This document shows positions 47,484-55,633 of a DNA stretch of 64,000 bases, in pieces; positions within the stretch are counted from its first letter, which is position 1; each line of letters begins with the position of its first letter. The DNA is from Candidatus Woesearchaeota archaeon. Its GTDB lineage: Archaea > Nanobdellota > Nanobdellia > Woesearchaeales > GCA-2686295. The translations under genes and the position numbers were made by a program. The notes beneath the pieces are model-generated. The model saw only the letters and a program-made list of their open reading frames with translations. It was not told the origin of the DNA and searched no databases. Where the stretch lies: positions 1-64,000 of the forward strand of contig CALDOJ010000033.1 of assembly GCA_937912225.1 (NCBI GenBank). The letters are read 5' to 3'.

Positions 47484-48491
47484 TCATTTAACAATTTCTT
47501 TAAGCAAGGTTTTCATTGGGAAAAAATTTAATTTATGTTCTTTAAGAATCATTAATGAATCATAACTTTTAATGTTTGTTGGAAATTTATTTCTTAATCT
47601 GAGCATTAATTCATGGAATTCATAAATATCTTTTACTTCTATATCAAGTTCATAATTCCAAGAACCCATCATCCTAATAATATCAGTAATATTATCTTCA
47701 GATTTTACAAATTCTAAAAAAAAAGTTTCTTCTTTATCAGAATAAAATCTAATTTTCAATAATAATTTATGATATTCAAATCCTGTTTTAAACCTGTTCA
47801 TAATTATAGTAGAACCCTGAATTATACCTTCTTTTAGCAATTTCTTCAATCTCGTATTAACAATATCAACAGAACAACCAATTTCTTTAGCAATTTCAAT
47901 TATTGGCTTTCTTGCTTCTTCAGACAAAATTGAAAGAATTTGAATTTCATAATCATCCAACTCATACTTTTCTGGTTCATTTCCCCAAAAAGGAGCGCCT
48001 ATTTGATCCCTATTGAATTCAGTCATATGAACTTTCTTCATATGAGAAACATCAATATAATTTAATGGCAAGATATCTTGAATATACTCATTATACTTCA
48101 CCAATAACTCATTAAGTATTGAAAAAGCATGAACATTATTTCTTGCAATAGGCGCTATAGCCAAGTCATAATTACCTTCACAAGTTGCAACCCACACAAT
48201 TAAAGGATGATCTTCCAACTCACGAATTATCTCATCAAGTTTCTCCTCTATAATATTTTGAAATTGAATATAAAACTTATAAGCAACATAACCTAGCTTA
48301 GTTCCATTAATAAACAACAAAAATTTCTCTATAACACCATTTTTTATCAAACGTTCAATTCTATACTTTACGACTTGTTTAGATAACTTGGTTTTTTTAG
48401 CAATATACGACAAAGGAGATCTCGCATCCATATCTAAATAAAACAATATTTCTTTATCTTTTTTATTAAGCTTAATTTTGTTTTTCAACAC
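47484..48491 (-). CDS. Double Lrp/AsnC-like regulator
   Basis: Two HTH units: DKEILFYLDMDARSPLSYIAKKTKLSKQVVKYRIERL and DYEIQILSILSEEARKPIIEIAKEIGCSVDIVNTRLKKL. Confidence 0.8.
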   Translation of the reverse strand: MLKNKIKLNKKDKEILFYLDMDARSPLSYIAKKTKLSKQVVKYRIERLIKNGVIEKFLLFINGTKLGYVAYKFYIQFQNIIEEKLDEIIRELEDHPLIVWVATCEGNYDLAIAPIARNNVHAFSILNELLVKYNEYIQDILPLNYIDVSHMKKVHMTEFNRDQIGAPFWGNEPEKYELDDYEIQILSILSEEARKPIIEIAKEIGCSVDIVNTRLKKLLKEGIIQGSTIIMNRFKTGFEYHKLLLKIRFYSDKEETFFLEFVKSEDNITDIIRMMGSWNYELDIEVKDIYEFHELMLRLRNKFPTNIKSYDSLMILKEHKLNFFPMKTLLKEIVK

Positions 48492-48615
48492 ATTATTTTA
48501 ACATAAGTTGAAATAATATATAAATTTATCCATTTTTGTTAAAAAAATATGTAGAAACATTAATATAGTGTGTTTACTAAATAGTAATTACAATTAATAA
48601 AGAGGTTAATAAAAA

Positions 48616-49497
48616 ATGAAAATAAAAAACCAACAAAAAAACTTGGAACTTGAAAAAATTTTAGGCGTGCTTGATGATTCCGTTAAACAAGCGGATAAAA
48701 TTGAAATTAAAAAAGCAGAAGAAGTATTTGAACATTGTAATAATCTTTATTATGGTGGTGGCAAAGAGCACATTTATATTCCTGACGTTTCTTTAGAGGT
48801 GAGTGTCTACTCAGGCTGGCATTTTTATCGAGTATTTAAAAACCCTTCAATCCATAAAGACAAGACATATGGATATTTTAGATTCAGTAGTTTTTCTGAA
48901 CCAGTTAAAAGTATTTCCACTCCAAACGATGCTAAAATTTACCACACTGGCATGATTGAAAAAAGAAAGTCCAGCATAAGCGACAGCTATGAAAGTTGGT
49001 ATGAGGCAGCTGATGGAGCTATTGGATTTGATAAAACTCCTTCTGTTATTTACAAAGTTTCTTTTAAATCTTTTAAAAAATTTCTAGATGAAAAAGTCTC
49101 TCAAGGTTATGGAACATTAGAACAAGAGGGTTTTGAATTAGAAAAAGATCTGAATACAAAAGAACTGCCTATTAAAATCAATAAACTCAACAATAACCAA
49201 TTTTATGCTTTGATGAGCACACCATATTCAACAGAAAAGAAATCTTATCCTAAAAGAATATCTGATTCTTATGATGACAATATAAGTATAAAAGTTAAAT
49301 TTGTTACTGATGGAACAATTCGTAATAAATCAACCAATACCAAAAATATTGTTGAATTAATCGAAGATAGATTCGAAGATGCTTTTAAAATAGATGAAAA
49401 AAAATCAAGTAGCAAAAGATTAGTTGGTGAATTAGCAAATCCTTTTGCGAATCTACCGGCAATTTATGATTTAGTTTACAAAGAAGTAACAACATAA
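48616..49497 (+). CDS. Hypothetical protein, 293 aa
   Basis: ORF with SD gaggt. Confidence 0.55.
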   Translation: MKIKNQQKNLELEKILGVLDDSVKQADKIEIKKAEEVFEHCNNLYYGGGKEHIYIPDVSLEVSVYSGWHFYRVFKNPSIHKDKTYGYFRFSSFSEPVKSISTPNDAKIYHTGMIEKRKSSISDSYESWYEAADGAIGFDKTPSVIYKVSFKSFKKFLDEKVSQGYGTLEQEGFELEKDLNTKELPIKINKLNNNQFYALMSTPYSTEKKSYPKRISDSYDDNISIKVKFVTDGTIRNKSTNTKNIVELIEDRFEDAFKIDEKKSSSKRLVGELANPFANLPAIYDLVYKEVTT

Positions 49498-49522
49498 ATT
49501 TTAATCTTTTATTTTTTTTATT

Positions 49523-50101
49523 TTAAAAAAATGATTGTATTCCAGTAACTATAAACTCTACAGCCATGGCAACAAGTATTAAACCCATTATTCGAGACAT
49601 AATCTCCGAACCTTGGTCACCAATGACTTTATGTAACCAATTTGAATATCTCATCAGCACCCAAAACAACAATAGATTAATGATTGCTGCCAACAAAGGA
49701 ATCCAGAAACCATAAAAATTTGTTAAAATGATTACTGCAGTTAATACTCCTGGTCCTGCAATAAGAGGTGTTGCCATTGGAACAGTGATGTCTTTTTCAT
49801 AATCATGTTCTCTATTGCTAAAACTAAAATCAAATACATAAGTAAGTCCAACTAAGAACAATATTAAACCACCACCAATTTTAAAACTTTCAAGTGATAT
49901 GCTAAAAAAATCTAATATGTATCCTCCTAAGAACAAAAATATTAGTAATAGAATTCCTGCAACCATTATTGCTCTGTTAGCAGATTTTCGCATTCTTTGA
50001 AGGTTAAAACTTTTTGTTAAGGACAAAAATATAGGTATGCCTCCAAACGGATCCATAATTACAAGTAACATGATAAATGATTTAAGAAATTCATTTATCA
50101 A
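49523..50101 (-). CDS. MarC-family membrane protein
   Basis: MDPFGGIPIFLSLTKS, ATPLIAGPGVLTAVIIL. Confidence 0.85.
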   Translation of the reverse strand: MINEFLKSFIMLLVIMDPFGGIPIFLSLTKSFNLQRMRKSANRAIMVAGILLLIFLFLGGYILDFFSISLESFKIGGGLILFLVGLTYVFDFSFSNREHDYEKDITVPMATPLIAGPGVLTAVIILTNFYGFWIPLLAAIINLLLFWVLMRYSNWLHKVIGDQGSEIMSRIMGLILVAMAVEFIVTGIQSFF

Positions 50102-50882
50102 GCCTTTTCACCTCAATACTTATCGCATTTTTTGTTACCCGAATATATTTTGGGCATTCGACAAATTCGTAGTGATGTTTCACACAATAATCTATTAAGG
50201 TTTTCTTTTCAGCTTCATCTTTGAACTTAACAATAACATTAATTCCTGATTGACTTTTGTGAACAATGTCAAAACCTTTTAATTCTGCTTTTATTTTATG
50301 ATTAATTACTTCATAAAATTTTAATTTATAATCAAGAGTACTTAATTTTTCAAATAATTCTTTTTCTTTAACTTCATATTCATATTCAGTAAAGAATTCA
50401 GTTTCTCCATTCATAGCAATAAAAGCACCGTCATGAAGATTAATTGGTTTCCACTTTCCAAAGCTTCCAAAAATCAAATCACCATATTGTGCTTGATCTG
50501 TTCCAATACTTCCAGAAACATCATTAATTAAGAATATTTTATTTTTTTTACAAATATCTGCAATTGCTTTCATATCGTGTAAAGCACAATAACCAGCCAT
50601 AGAGTTAACTAATAAAACCACATCTTTATAATTCTTTAATTCATCCAAATTAATAAGACCATAATTAGTGGTTAATCTAACTTCATTTAATTTTAATCGA
50701 CTAATATACTGTGGATAAGTCATCCAACCACCTTGATCTTGAATCAAAATAGTATTATAACCTTTGTTCTTAGCGTATTTCAGAGTAGCAAGAATTGAAG
50801 TGTTTCCTCTGCTTGTAAAAACTATATTCTTCTTGCCAGTCAAGGTTCGTAATACTTCCTTAGAATCATCCATAATAATCAT
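50091..50882 (-). CDS. PLP-dependent aminotransferase-like (DegT/aspartate-fold) protein
   Basis: FTSRGNTSILATL, FLINDVSGSIGT, DLIFGSFGKWKPINLHDGAFIA. Confidence 0.65.
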   Translation of the reverse strand: MIIMDDSKEVLRTLTGKKNIVFTSRGNTSILATLKYAKNKGYNTILIQDQGGWMTYPQYISRLKLNEVRLTTNYGLINLDELKNYKDVVLLVNSMAGYCALHDMKAIADICKKNKIFLINDVSGSIGTDQAQYGDLIFGSFGKWKPINLHDGAFIAMNGETEFFTEYEYEVKEKELFEKLSTLDYKLKFYEVINHKIKAELKGFDIVHKSQSGINVIVKFKDEAEKKTLIDYCVKHHYEFVECPKYIRVTKNAISIEVKRLDK

Positions 50883-50963
50883 GAAAATAAATTAATACTA
50901 TATTAATCTTTTCATAAATAAAAAGCTTTAAATAAGAAATCACACATATTTCTTTAAAAAGAG

Positions 50964-51269
50964 GTGATGGGTGTGCCAGCAAAAAAAACTGTTAAACCTA
51001 AAAAATCTAGAAGAACTGTAAAAGTTGAAAAAGGATTTTATTTTAAAGACGGAACTTGTATTCGAAATTTAATTGCATTAGCCGATAAAATCGACAGTAT
51101 AGACAAAGATGAATTCTGTAGTCATGTAAATGATGAAAAAAACGATTTTGCTAACTGGATTGAACATGTTTTTGATGAAAAAGCATTAGCAGACAGTCTT
51201 CGAGAATGTAATTGTAAGAGTCGACAAGTAATAAATATTTTAAGATTTGCAGTAAAAGAATTAAAATAA
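50964..51269 (+). CDS. DUF5752-like protein
   Basis: FYFKDGTCIRNLIALADKIDSIDKDEFCSHVNDEKNDFANWIEHVF. Confidence 0.65.
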   Translation: MMGVPAKKTVKPKKSRRTVKVEKGFYFKDGTCIRNLIALADKIDSIDKDEFCSHVNDEKNDFANWIEHVFDEKALADSLRECNCKSRQVINILRFAVKELK

Positions 51270-51271
51270 AA

Positions 51272-51871
51272 CTATTTTAAGTGTTTATAACAATTCAACA
51301 GAATAGTTTTATTTTTTGATTCAGTAATTTCAAACTCACTAATAGCAGTATTTTTCTGATTAGAAAGAATTTCTATTTCATTAGGATTTTCACCTAAATG
51401 TTCTAAATCTACAAGTTTATAACCTTGAATTATTCCTGTTAAGAAAATATTAATATTGCCATGTGCAACAAATAAAACTGAATCATTAGGATGAAGTTTG
51501 TAAATTTTAGTTAAAAAATTTTTTGCACGATTATAAATTATTTCATCAGACTCCACTGTGTGTTTGTACTGGTTAGGATCACTAATTAAACGCATAATTT
51601 TACCTTCAAAATAACCCCAATGTCGTTCTCTTAATTCCTCAACATAATAAATCGAAGTATTTGGATGAAACTTAATAACTTCTTTAGCAGTATTCACAGT
51701 TCTTGCCAAGTCACTTGAATAAATTGCATCTAAACGAACATCTTTTAATCTTTCAGCTAATTTTTTTGCTTGTTCTTCACCTCTTTCTGAAAGTGTACCT
51801 GGAAGATGACCTTGAGTAATATTATTTTCATTCTCAATTGTCTTTCCATGACGAGTTAAAATTAATTTCAT
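51272..51871 (-). CDS. Histidine phosphatase family protein
   Basis: LTRHGKTIENE, GTLSERGEEQAKKLAERL, FVAHGN. Confidence 0.88.
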   Translation of the reverse strand: MKLILTRHGKTIENENNITQGHLPGTLSERGEEQAKKLAERLKDVRLDAIYSSDLARTVNTAKEVIKFHPNTSIYYVEELRERHWGYFEGKIMRLISDPNQYKHTVESDEIIYNRAKNFLTKIYKLHPNDSVLFVAHGNINIFLTGIIQGYKLVDLEHLGENPNEIEILSNQKNTAISEFEITESKNKTILLNCYKHLK

Positions 51872-51958
51872 ATATTCTAAGAAAAATAAATTATTAATAA
51901 ACTTTTCTTAGACATAAATATTCATCACCTTTAAATAATTCTTACAATTTCTAAAACT

Positions 51959-52366
51959 ATGAAAGTTTATGTTTCCGCAAAATGGCAACTCAAAGATGTT
52001 GTTTCAGAAATGCAAAGAATGATTATTGATGAAGGTCATAGTTTAACTGCTGATTGGACAACTAGAGCATTTGCCAGACAATACGATAAATTTGCTTTAT
52101 CAGGTCAATACGCTGATGAAGAAGCAAAAGCCATATTAGAAGCAGATGTCTTAATTCATTTATCAGACATGGGCGGCAAAGGCAAATATGTCGACTTAGG
52201 ATGTGGAATTACAGGAGCAATATTACAAGAACACCCTAAAATTTATGTTGTAGGAAACCCTGCAGACGAATCTCAATTCTATTTTCATCCAAAAGTAAAA
52301 CGAATTGTTGGCGAACCAATTTACTCGCTAGAAAAAATAATTCTACCTGAAATGAGAACTTTATAA
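51959..52366 (+). CDS. Nucleoside 2-deoxyribosyltransferase-like / TIR-like fold protein
   Basis: MKVYVSAKWQLKDVVSEMQRMIIDEGHSLTADW, ILEADVLIHLSDMGGKGKYVDLGCG. Confidence 0.6.
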   Translation: MKVYVSAKWQLKDVVSEMQRMIIDEGHSLTADWTTRAFARQYDKFALSGQYADEEAKAILEADVLIHLSDMGGKGKYVDLGCGITGAILQEHPKIYVVGNPADESQFYFHPKVKRIVGEPIYSLEKIILPEMRTL

Positions 52367-52409
52367 TCAATCGAAAACTATTTAATTCTTAAAATAATAT
52401 GTTCTATTT

Positions 52410-52847
52410 ATGATAACAATTAGAACAGCCAGAAAAGAAGATTATGAAGAGATCATGCATCTTTATGGCATATTTGTTGATAATGATAAAAGGTTTGCAA
52501 ATTTTGATAATGATTCTTATGATAAAGTTCTTAATGATTCAAATGCAGTTTTTGAAGTAGCAGTTGATAATGATAAAATTGTTGGTTTAATTGCTTATTC
52601 TTTTCGTAATGTTGTTAGGTATCCAAAACCAATTGTTGAAGTTGACGAGTTTTTTGTCTTAGAAGAATATAGACGACAAAAAGTTGGAACAAAATTAATG
52701 GAACAAGTTTTTAAAACTGCAAAAGAAAAAGATTGTCAATGTGTTTACTTAGCTTCAGGCATGGATAAAGAAAGAAAAATTGCACACATATTCTACGAAA
52801 AGTATGATTTTGATAAATATGGATTTCATTTCAAAAAAACATTATAA
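52410..52847 (+). CDS. GNAT family N-acetyltransferase
   Basis: TIRTARKEDYEEIM, VLEEYRRQKVGTKLMEQV. Confidence 0.85.
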   Translation: MITIRTARKEDYEEIMHLYGIFVDNDKRFANFDNDSYDKVLNDSNAVFEVAVDNDKIVGLIAYSFRNVVRYPKPIVEVDEFFVLEEYRRQKVGTKLMEQVFKTAKEKDCQCVYLASGMDKERKIAHIFYEKYDFDKYGFHFKKTL

Positions 52848-52900
52848 AGAATAATTAAGATATTTCACCAAAAGCTTTCTTTAAATTCAAACATTTTTCT

Positions 52901-53647
52901 TCAAATAATTTCAGAAAAATAAGGAACATCTTTTCCAGTTACTCCAGACATTAATCTTATTCCTGAAAAAAGTTCCGGATTTAAATCCTCATCAGAATAT
53001 TTATTTATTTTTAAAATCAAACAATCATCTTTTTTTAAAGAAAATGAGAAAGGCATGACTTGACAAGCATAACTTTCAAGAAAAGCAGTATCTGTTAGCG
53101 CAAAAGGAAATCTGAATGAACGAGATAAAATAATATGTGCTTGACCACCAACATTTAAAGAATCATAAAAAGTTTTCAAAACATTTAATTTATCTTCAGA
53201 ATAAACATAAGCGCCAAATAAGTCCGAAATCACATCAACTTTACCAATAGATTTCAAAACTTCTTGTGAATCACCAATAAAAAAATCTACTTTATCAGAA
53301 TAGTTTAATAATTTTTCAACTCCTTCTAAATAATGTTTGGATGAACCTACTATTCTTCCAACATACTTCTCAATAATTGGAGTTTGAAACAAATTGTATT
53401 CATGATAATGCTTCTTAAATACTCCTTCTCTTGGTTCAAACACATCTAATATTGCACTTCCATTTCCAGCACCACTATCAAACCAAGTTAAATCATTTTT
53501 AGAACTTGAACTAAAAAAACGTGTAAAATCAGGCAATAGAACATCATAGTCTATTAAATCACGATCAACTCTTGCACCAAAACCACCATGATTATAACTC
53601 TCAAAAGAGTGTGTAGCAACGTAATTTTCATCTAATTTTTCTATCAT
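52901..53647 (-). CDS. SAM-dependent methyltransferase-like protein
   Basis: DLTWFDSGAGNGSAILDVF, VDVISDLFGAYVYSEDKLNVLKTFYDSLNVGGQAHIILSR. Confidence 0.55.
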   Translation of the reverse strand: MIEKLDENYVATHSFESYNHGGFGARVDRDLIDYDVLLPDFTRFFSSSSKNDLTWFDSGAGNGSAILDVFEPREGVFKKHYHEYNLFQTPIIEKYVGRIVGSSKHYLEGVEKLLNYSDKVDFFIGDSQEVLKSIGKVDVISDLFGAYVYSEDKLNVLKTFYDSLNVGGQAHIILSRSFRFPFALTDTAFLESYACQVMPFSFSLKKDDCLILKINKYSDEDLNPELFSGIRLMSGVTGKDVPYFSEII

Positions 53648-53699
53648 TCAAAAAAAGGAATTAAAAAAATTTTAAAAAGCTTTACCAGAGTTATAAAGA

Positions 53700-53790
53700 A
53701 ATGTAGCTCTGCTTACTCGCACCATATCACAGAAGCTACGAGAGCCACTCAACGGGGTTTAAGAGCAGAGCCAATACTCTAAAACCAGTC
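53700..53790 (+). ncRNA. Candidate structured ncRNA (orientation presumed)
   Basis: GC-rich island in AT-rich intergenic DNA; GCTCTGCTT/GAGCAGAGC 9-bp closing stem (one G-T), inner CTCG/CGAG; TATA-like motifs upstream. Confidence 0.4.
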
Positions 53791-53858
53791 TTTATTTAAA
53801 AAAGTTCTTTAAAAAAATAATAAGTTTTAAAAACAAATACTTTGTTCTCAAAGATATT

Positions 53859-53919
53859 CTTATTAATGATACGAAGTATTGCGACCTAACAGGAAGCAAG
53901 CTCCGTAAACACTGATAAG
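53859..53919 (+). ncRNA. Candidate C/D box sRNA
   Basis: Terminal stem CTTAT/ATAAG, near-C box ATGATA, D box CTGA, 61 nt, 5 nt upstream of tRNA. Confidence 0.3.
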
Positions 53920-53924
53920 GGTTT

Positions 53925-53997
53925 GCCTCCGTGGCTTAGTGGCTATAGCGGTCGCCTAGTAAGCGACAGGTCGTGGGTTCAAGTCCCACTGGAGGCT
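53925..53997 (+). tRNA. tRNA-Thr-like, anticodon AGT
   Basis: Acceptor GCCTCCG/TGGAGGC, anticodon stem GTCGC/GCGAC with loop CTAGTAA, T-arm GTGGG-TTCAAGT-CCCAC. Confidence 0.88.
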
Positions 53998-54050
53998 TAT
54001 TTTTTTTAAGACTACACAGAGACCCAAAAACAAGATTTAGTTTTTGTTTG

Positions 54051-54068
54051 TCTCGGCGGAGGCTTATT
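54051..54068 (+). repeat. tRNA-Thr 3'-end fragment copy (tctcggcggaggcttatt)
   Basis: Matches the tRNA-Thr(GGT) 3' terminus and flank. Confidence 0.8.
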
Positions 54069-54116
54069 TTATTCTTAATAAACTTTAAATAATGATAGTT
54101 GATTCTCTTAGTTTAT

Positions 54117-54188
54117 GCCTCCGTGGCTTAGCGGTATAGCGTTGCATTGGTAATGCAGAGGTCCCGAGTTCGATTCTCGGCGGAGGCT
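54117..54188 (+). tRNA. tRNA-Thr(GGT)
   Basis: Acceptor GCCTCCG/CGGAGGC, anticodon loop TTGGTAA, T-arm CCGAG-TTCGATT-CTCGG. Confidence 0.92.
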
Positions 54189-54233
54189 TATTTTTCTTAA
54201 AAATAATCTCCGCCTATAATTGATTCTATTGTT

Positions 54234-54740
54234 CTAACTCGGGAACGAATCTTTTTGAAAGCTTTTTGTTCCATTACATAAAATATACTTATATTTTTCA
54301 TGGTTAAAGTCATAAATTGTTATTGTGTAACGCCAATTATCAAATAATAAAAGTTTAGCAATCTTCACTATTATTCCTTTATTTTTAGCTTCATTATATA
54401 TTTTGATTTGATTCTCTGTAAATGTTGATTTACGATAAAATTGCTTTTTCAAATAAGGCATATAATTATGTGTTTTTACTTCATATAATATTAATTGTTT
54501 AAATACAAGTCTTTCTTCTTCCTTTTTAAGACAAAATTCAAAACAATCTAAGCTGTTCCAGTAAGTATTTAGAAATTTGTGAATTTCTTCAGGTATGTTA
54601 AATGGCAATTTATCCAACATTTCACTTCGAGATAGTTTTGTACAGTGAATAAAGTTTCTACTTTGTTTAAAAATAATTTCTCCTATTATTCCTTTAGAAG
54701 TTCTTTTAATATCTTTTAATGAATGATACTCTTTATCCAT
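54234..54740 (-). CDS. Hypothetical protein (cassette 1)
   Basis: ORF 168 aa; no recognised domain. Confidence 0.55.
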   Translation of the reverse strand: MDKEYHSLKDIKRTSKGIIGEIIFKQSRNFIHCTKLSRSEMLDKLPFNIPEEIHKFLNTYWNSLDCFEFCLKKEEERLVFKQLILYEVKTHNYMPYLKKQFYRKSTFTENQIKIYNEAKNKGIIVKIAKLLLFDNWRYTITIYDFNHEKYKYILCNGTKSFQKDSFPS

Positions 54741-54860
54741 TATAATAAAATATTTTTTTGTTCCTTAAAAAATATTCTTAAGAAAATTTCGGAAATATTT
54801 CGATTTTTCGAATCAAAAAAATTGTATTTTTGCAATTAAAAATACTTGACAAGTAAAACT

Positions 54861-54896
54861 CCCGGCGGAGGCTTAAACCCTAAATGGTTGGTTTCC
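54861..54896 (+). repeat. tRNA-Thr 3'-end fragment plus left 20-bp inverted repeat
   Basis: cccggcggaggctta then accctaaatggttggtttcc (54877-54896), exact reverse complement of 59370-59389. Confidence 0.8.
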
Positions 54897-54919
54897 TGCG
54901 AAATCAGTCTTTTGGTTGT

Positions 54920-54942
54920 GTGCCCGCCCAGGGCACCTTTTA
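54920..54942 (+). terminator. GC-rich hairpin followed by T-rich run
   Basis: GTGCCCgcccaGGGCACctttta. Confidence 0.4.
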
Positions 54943-54995
54943 TTTTGATTACTAAGTGGGGCATAAAATGACTTTGTTAGAGAATAAGTCTATTC

Positions 54996-55601
54996 TTATT
55001 TTATTAATTCAACGAAGAAGTAATTGCTTTTTTCCTTTATTGTGCTTTTTTTAAATTTATTTTCAATTTTATATTCTTCGAATAAGTTGTAATATTCTTT
55101 TTTTAACAACCACTTTGTTATGTGGTTTATTCCATCATAATCGAGTCTTGAGAAAACTTTTGCTATTTGTTTTTTAAACCAATTGTTTCCTGCCGCGATA
55201 CTTGTAAAAGTTGGTTCAATTATAATTATTTTTTCTTTTGTAAATTTTGTTGCAATTGAAACAAGTTCTTTTCCTTGTTTAATTGAAAGATGGTGGATTA
55301 TATCGCATAATATAATTATGTCTGAAGAGACATAGTTTTTTTGTTCGAACATATTTCCTAATTTTATGTTTATATTTTTATGTTGTCCGAATTTAATAAA
55401 TTCTTGATTAAGATCAATTCCTCTATAAGTGCAGTTTTTATATAGAAACTTTTTTAATCTTCCAAATCCGCATGCAGGTTCAAAAACTGTTTTTTTCTTT
55501 CCAATTAGTTTTTTTAAGTTTTTTAATTCGCCAAATGGATGCAAAATAGTCATTACAAAAGAATATAATTTCGGGTTATTGTAAGTAGGTGATTTTTTCA
55601 T
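54996..55601 (-). CDS. Class I SAM-dependent methyltransferase (cassette 2)
   Basis: KTVFEPACGFGRLKKFL, DIIILCDIIHHLS. Confidence 0.75.
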   Translation of the reverse strand: MKKSPTYNNPKLYSFVMTILHPFGELKNLKKLIGKKKTVFEPACGFGRLKKFLYKNCTYRGIDLNQEFIKFGQHKNINIKLGNMFEQKNYVSSDIIILCDIIHHLSIKQGKELVSIATKFTKEKIIIIEPTFTSIAAGNNWFKKQIAKVFSRLDYDGINHITKWLLKKEYYNLFEEYKIENKFKKSTIKEKSNYFFVELIK

Positions 55602-55633
55602 TGTTATAATTTATTTATCCAAGGAGTATTATT

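Noticed and set aside
53859-53925. SRP RNA or RNase P RNA (ggaagcaagc, acagaa motifs near 53730-53895)
   Set aside because: Fragments of conserved motifs only; could not assemble the required helices
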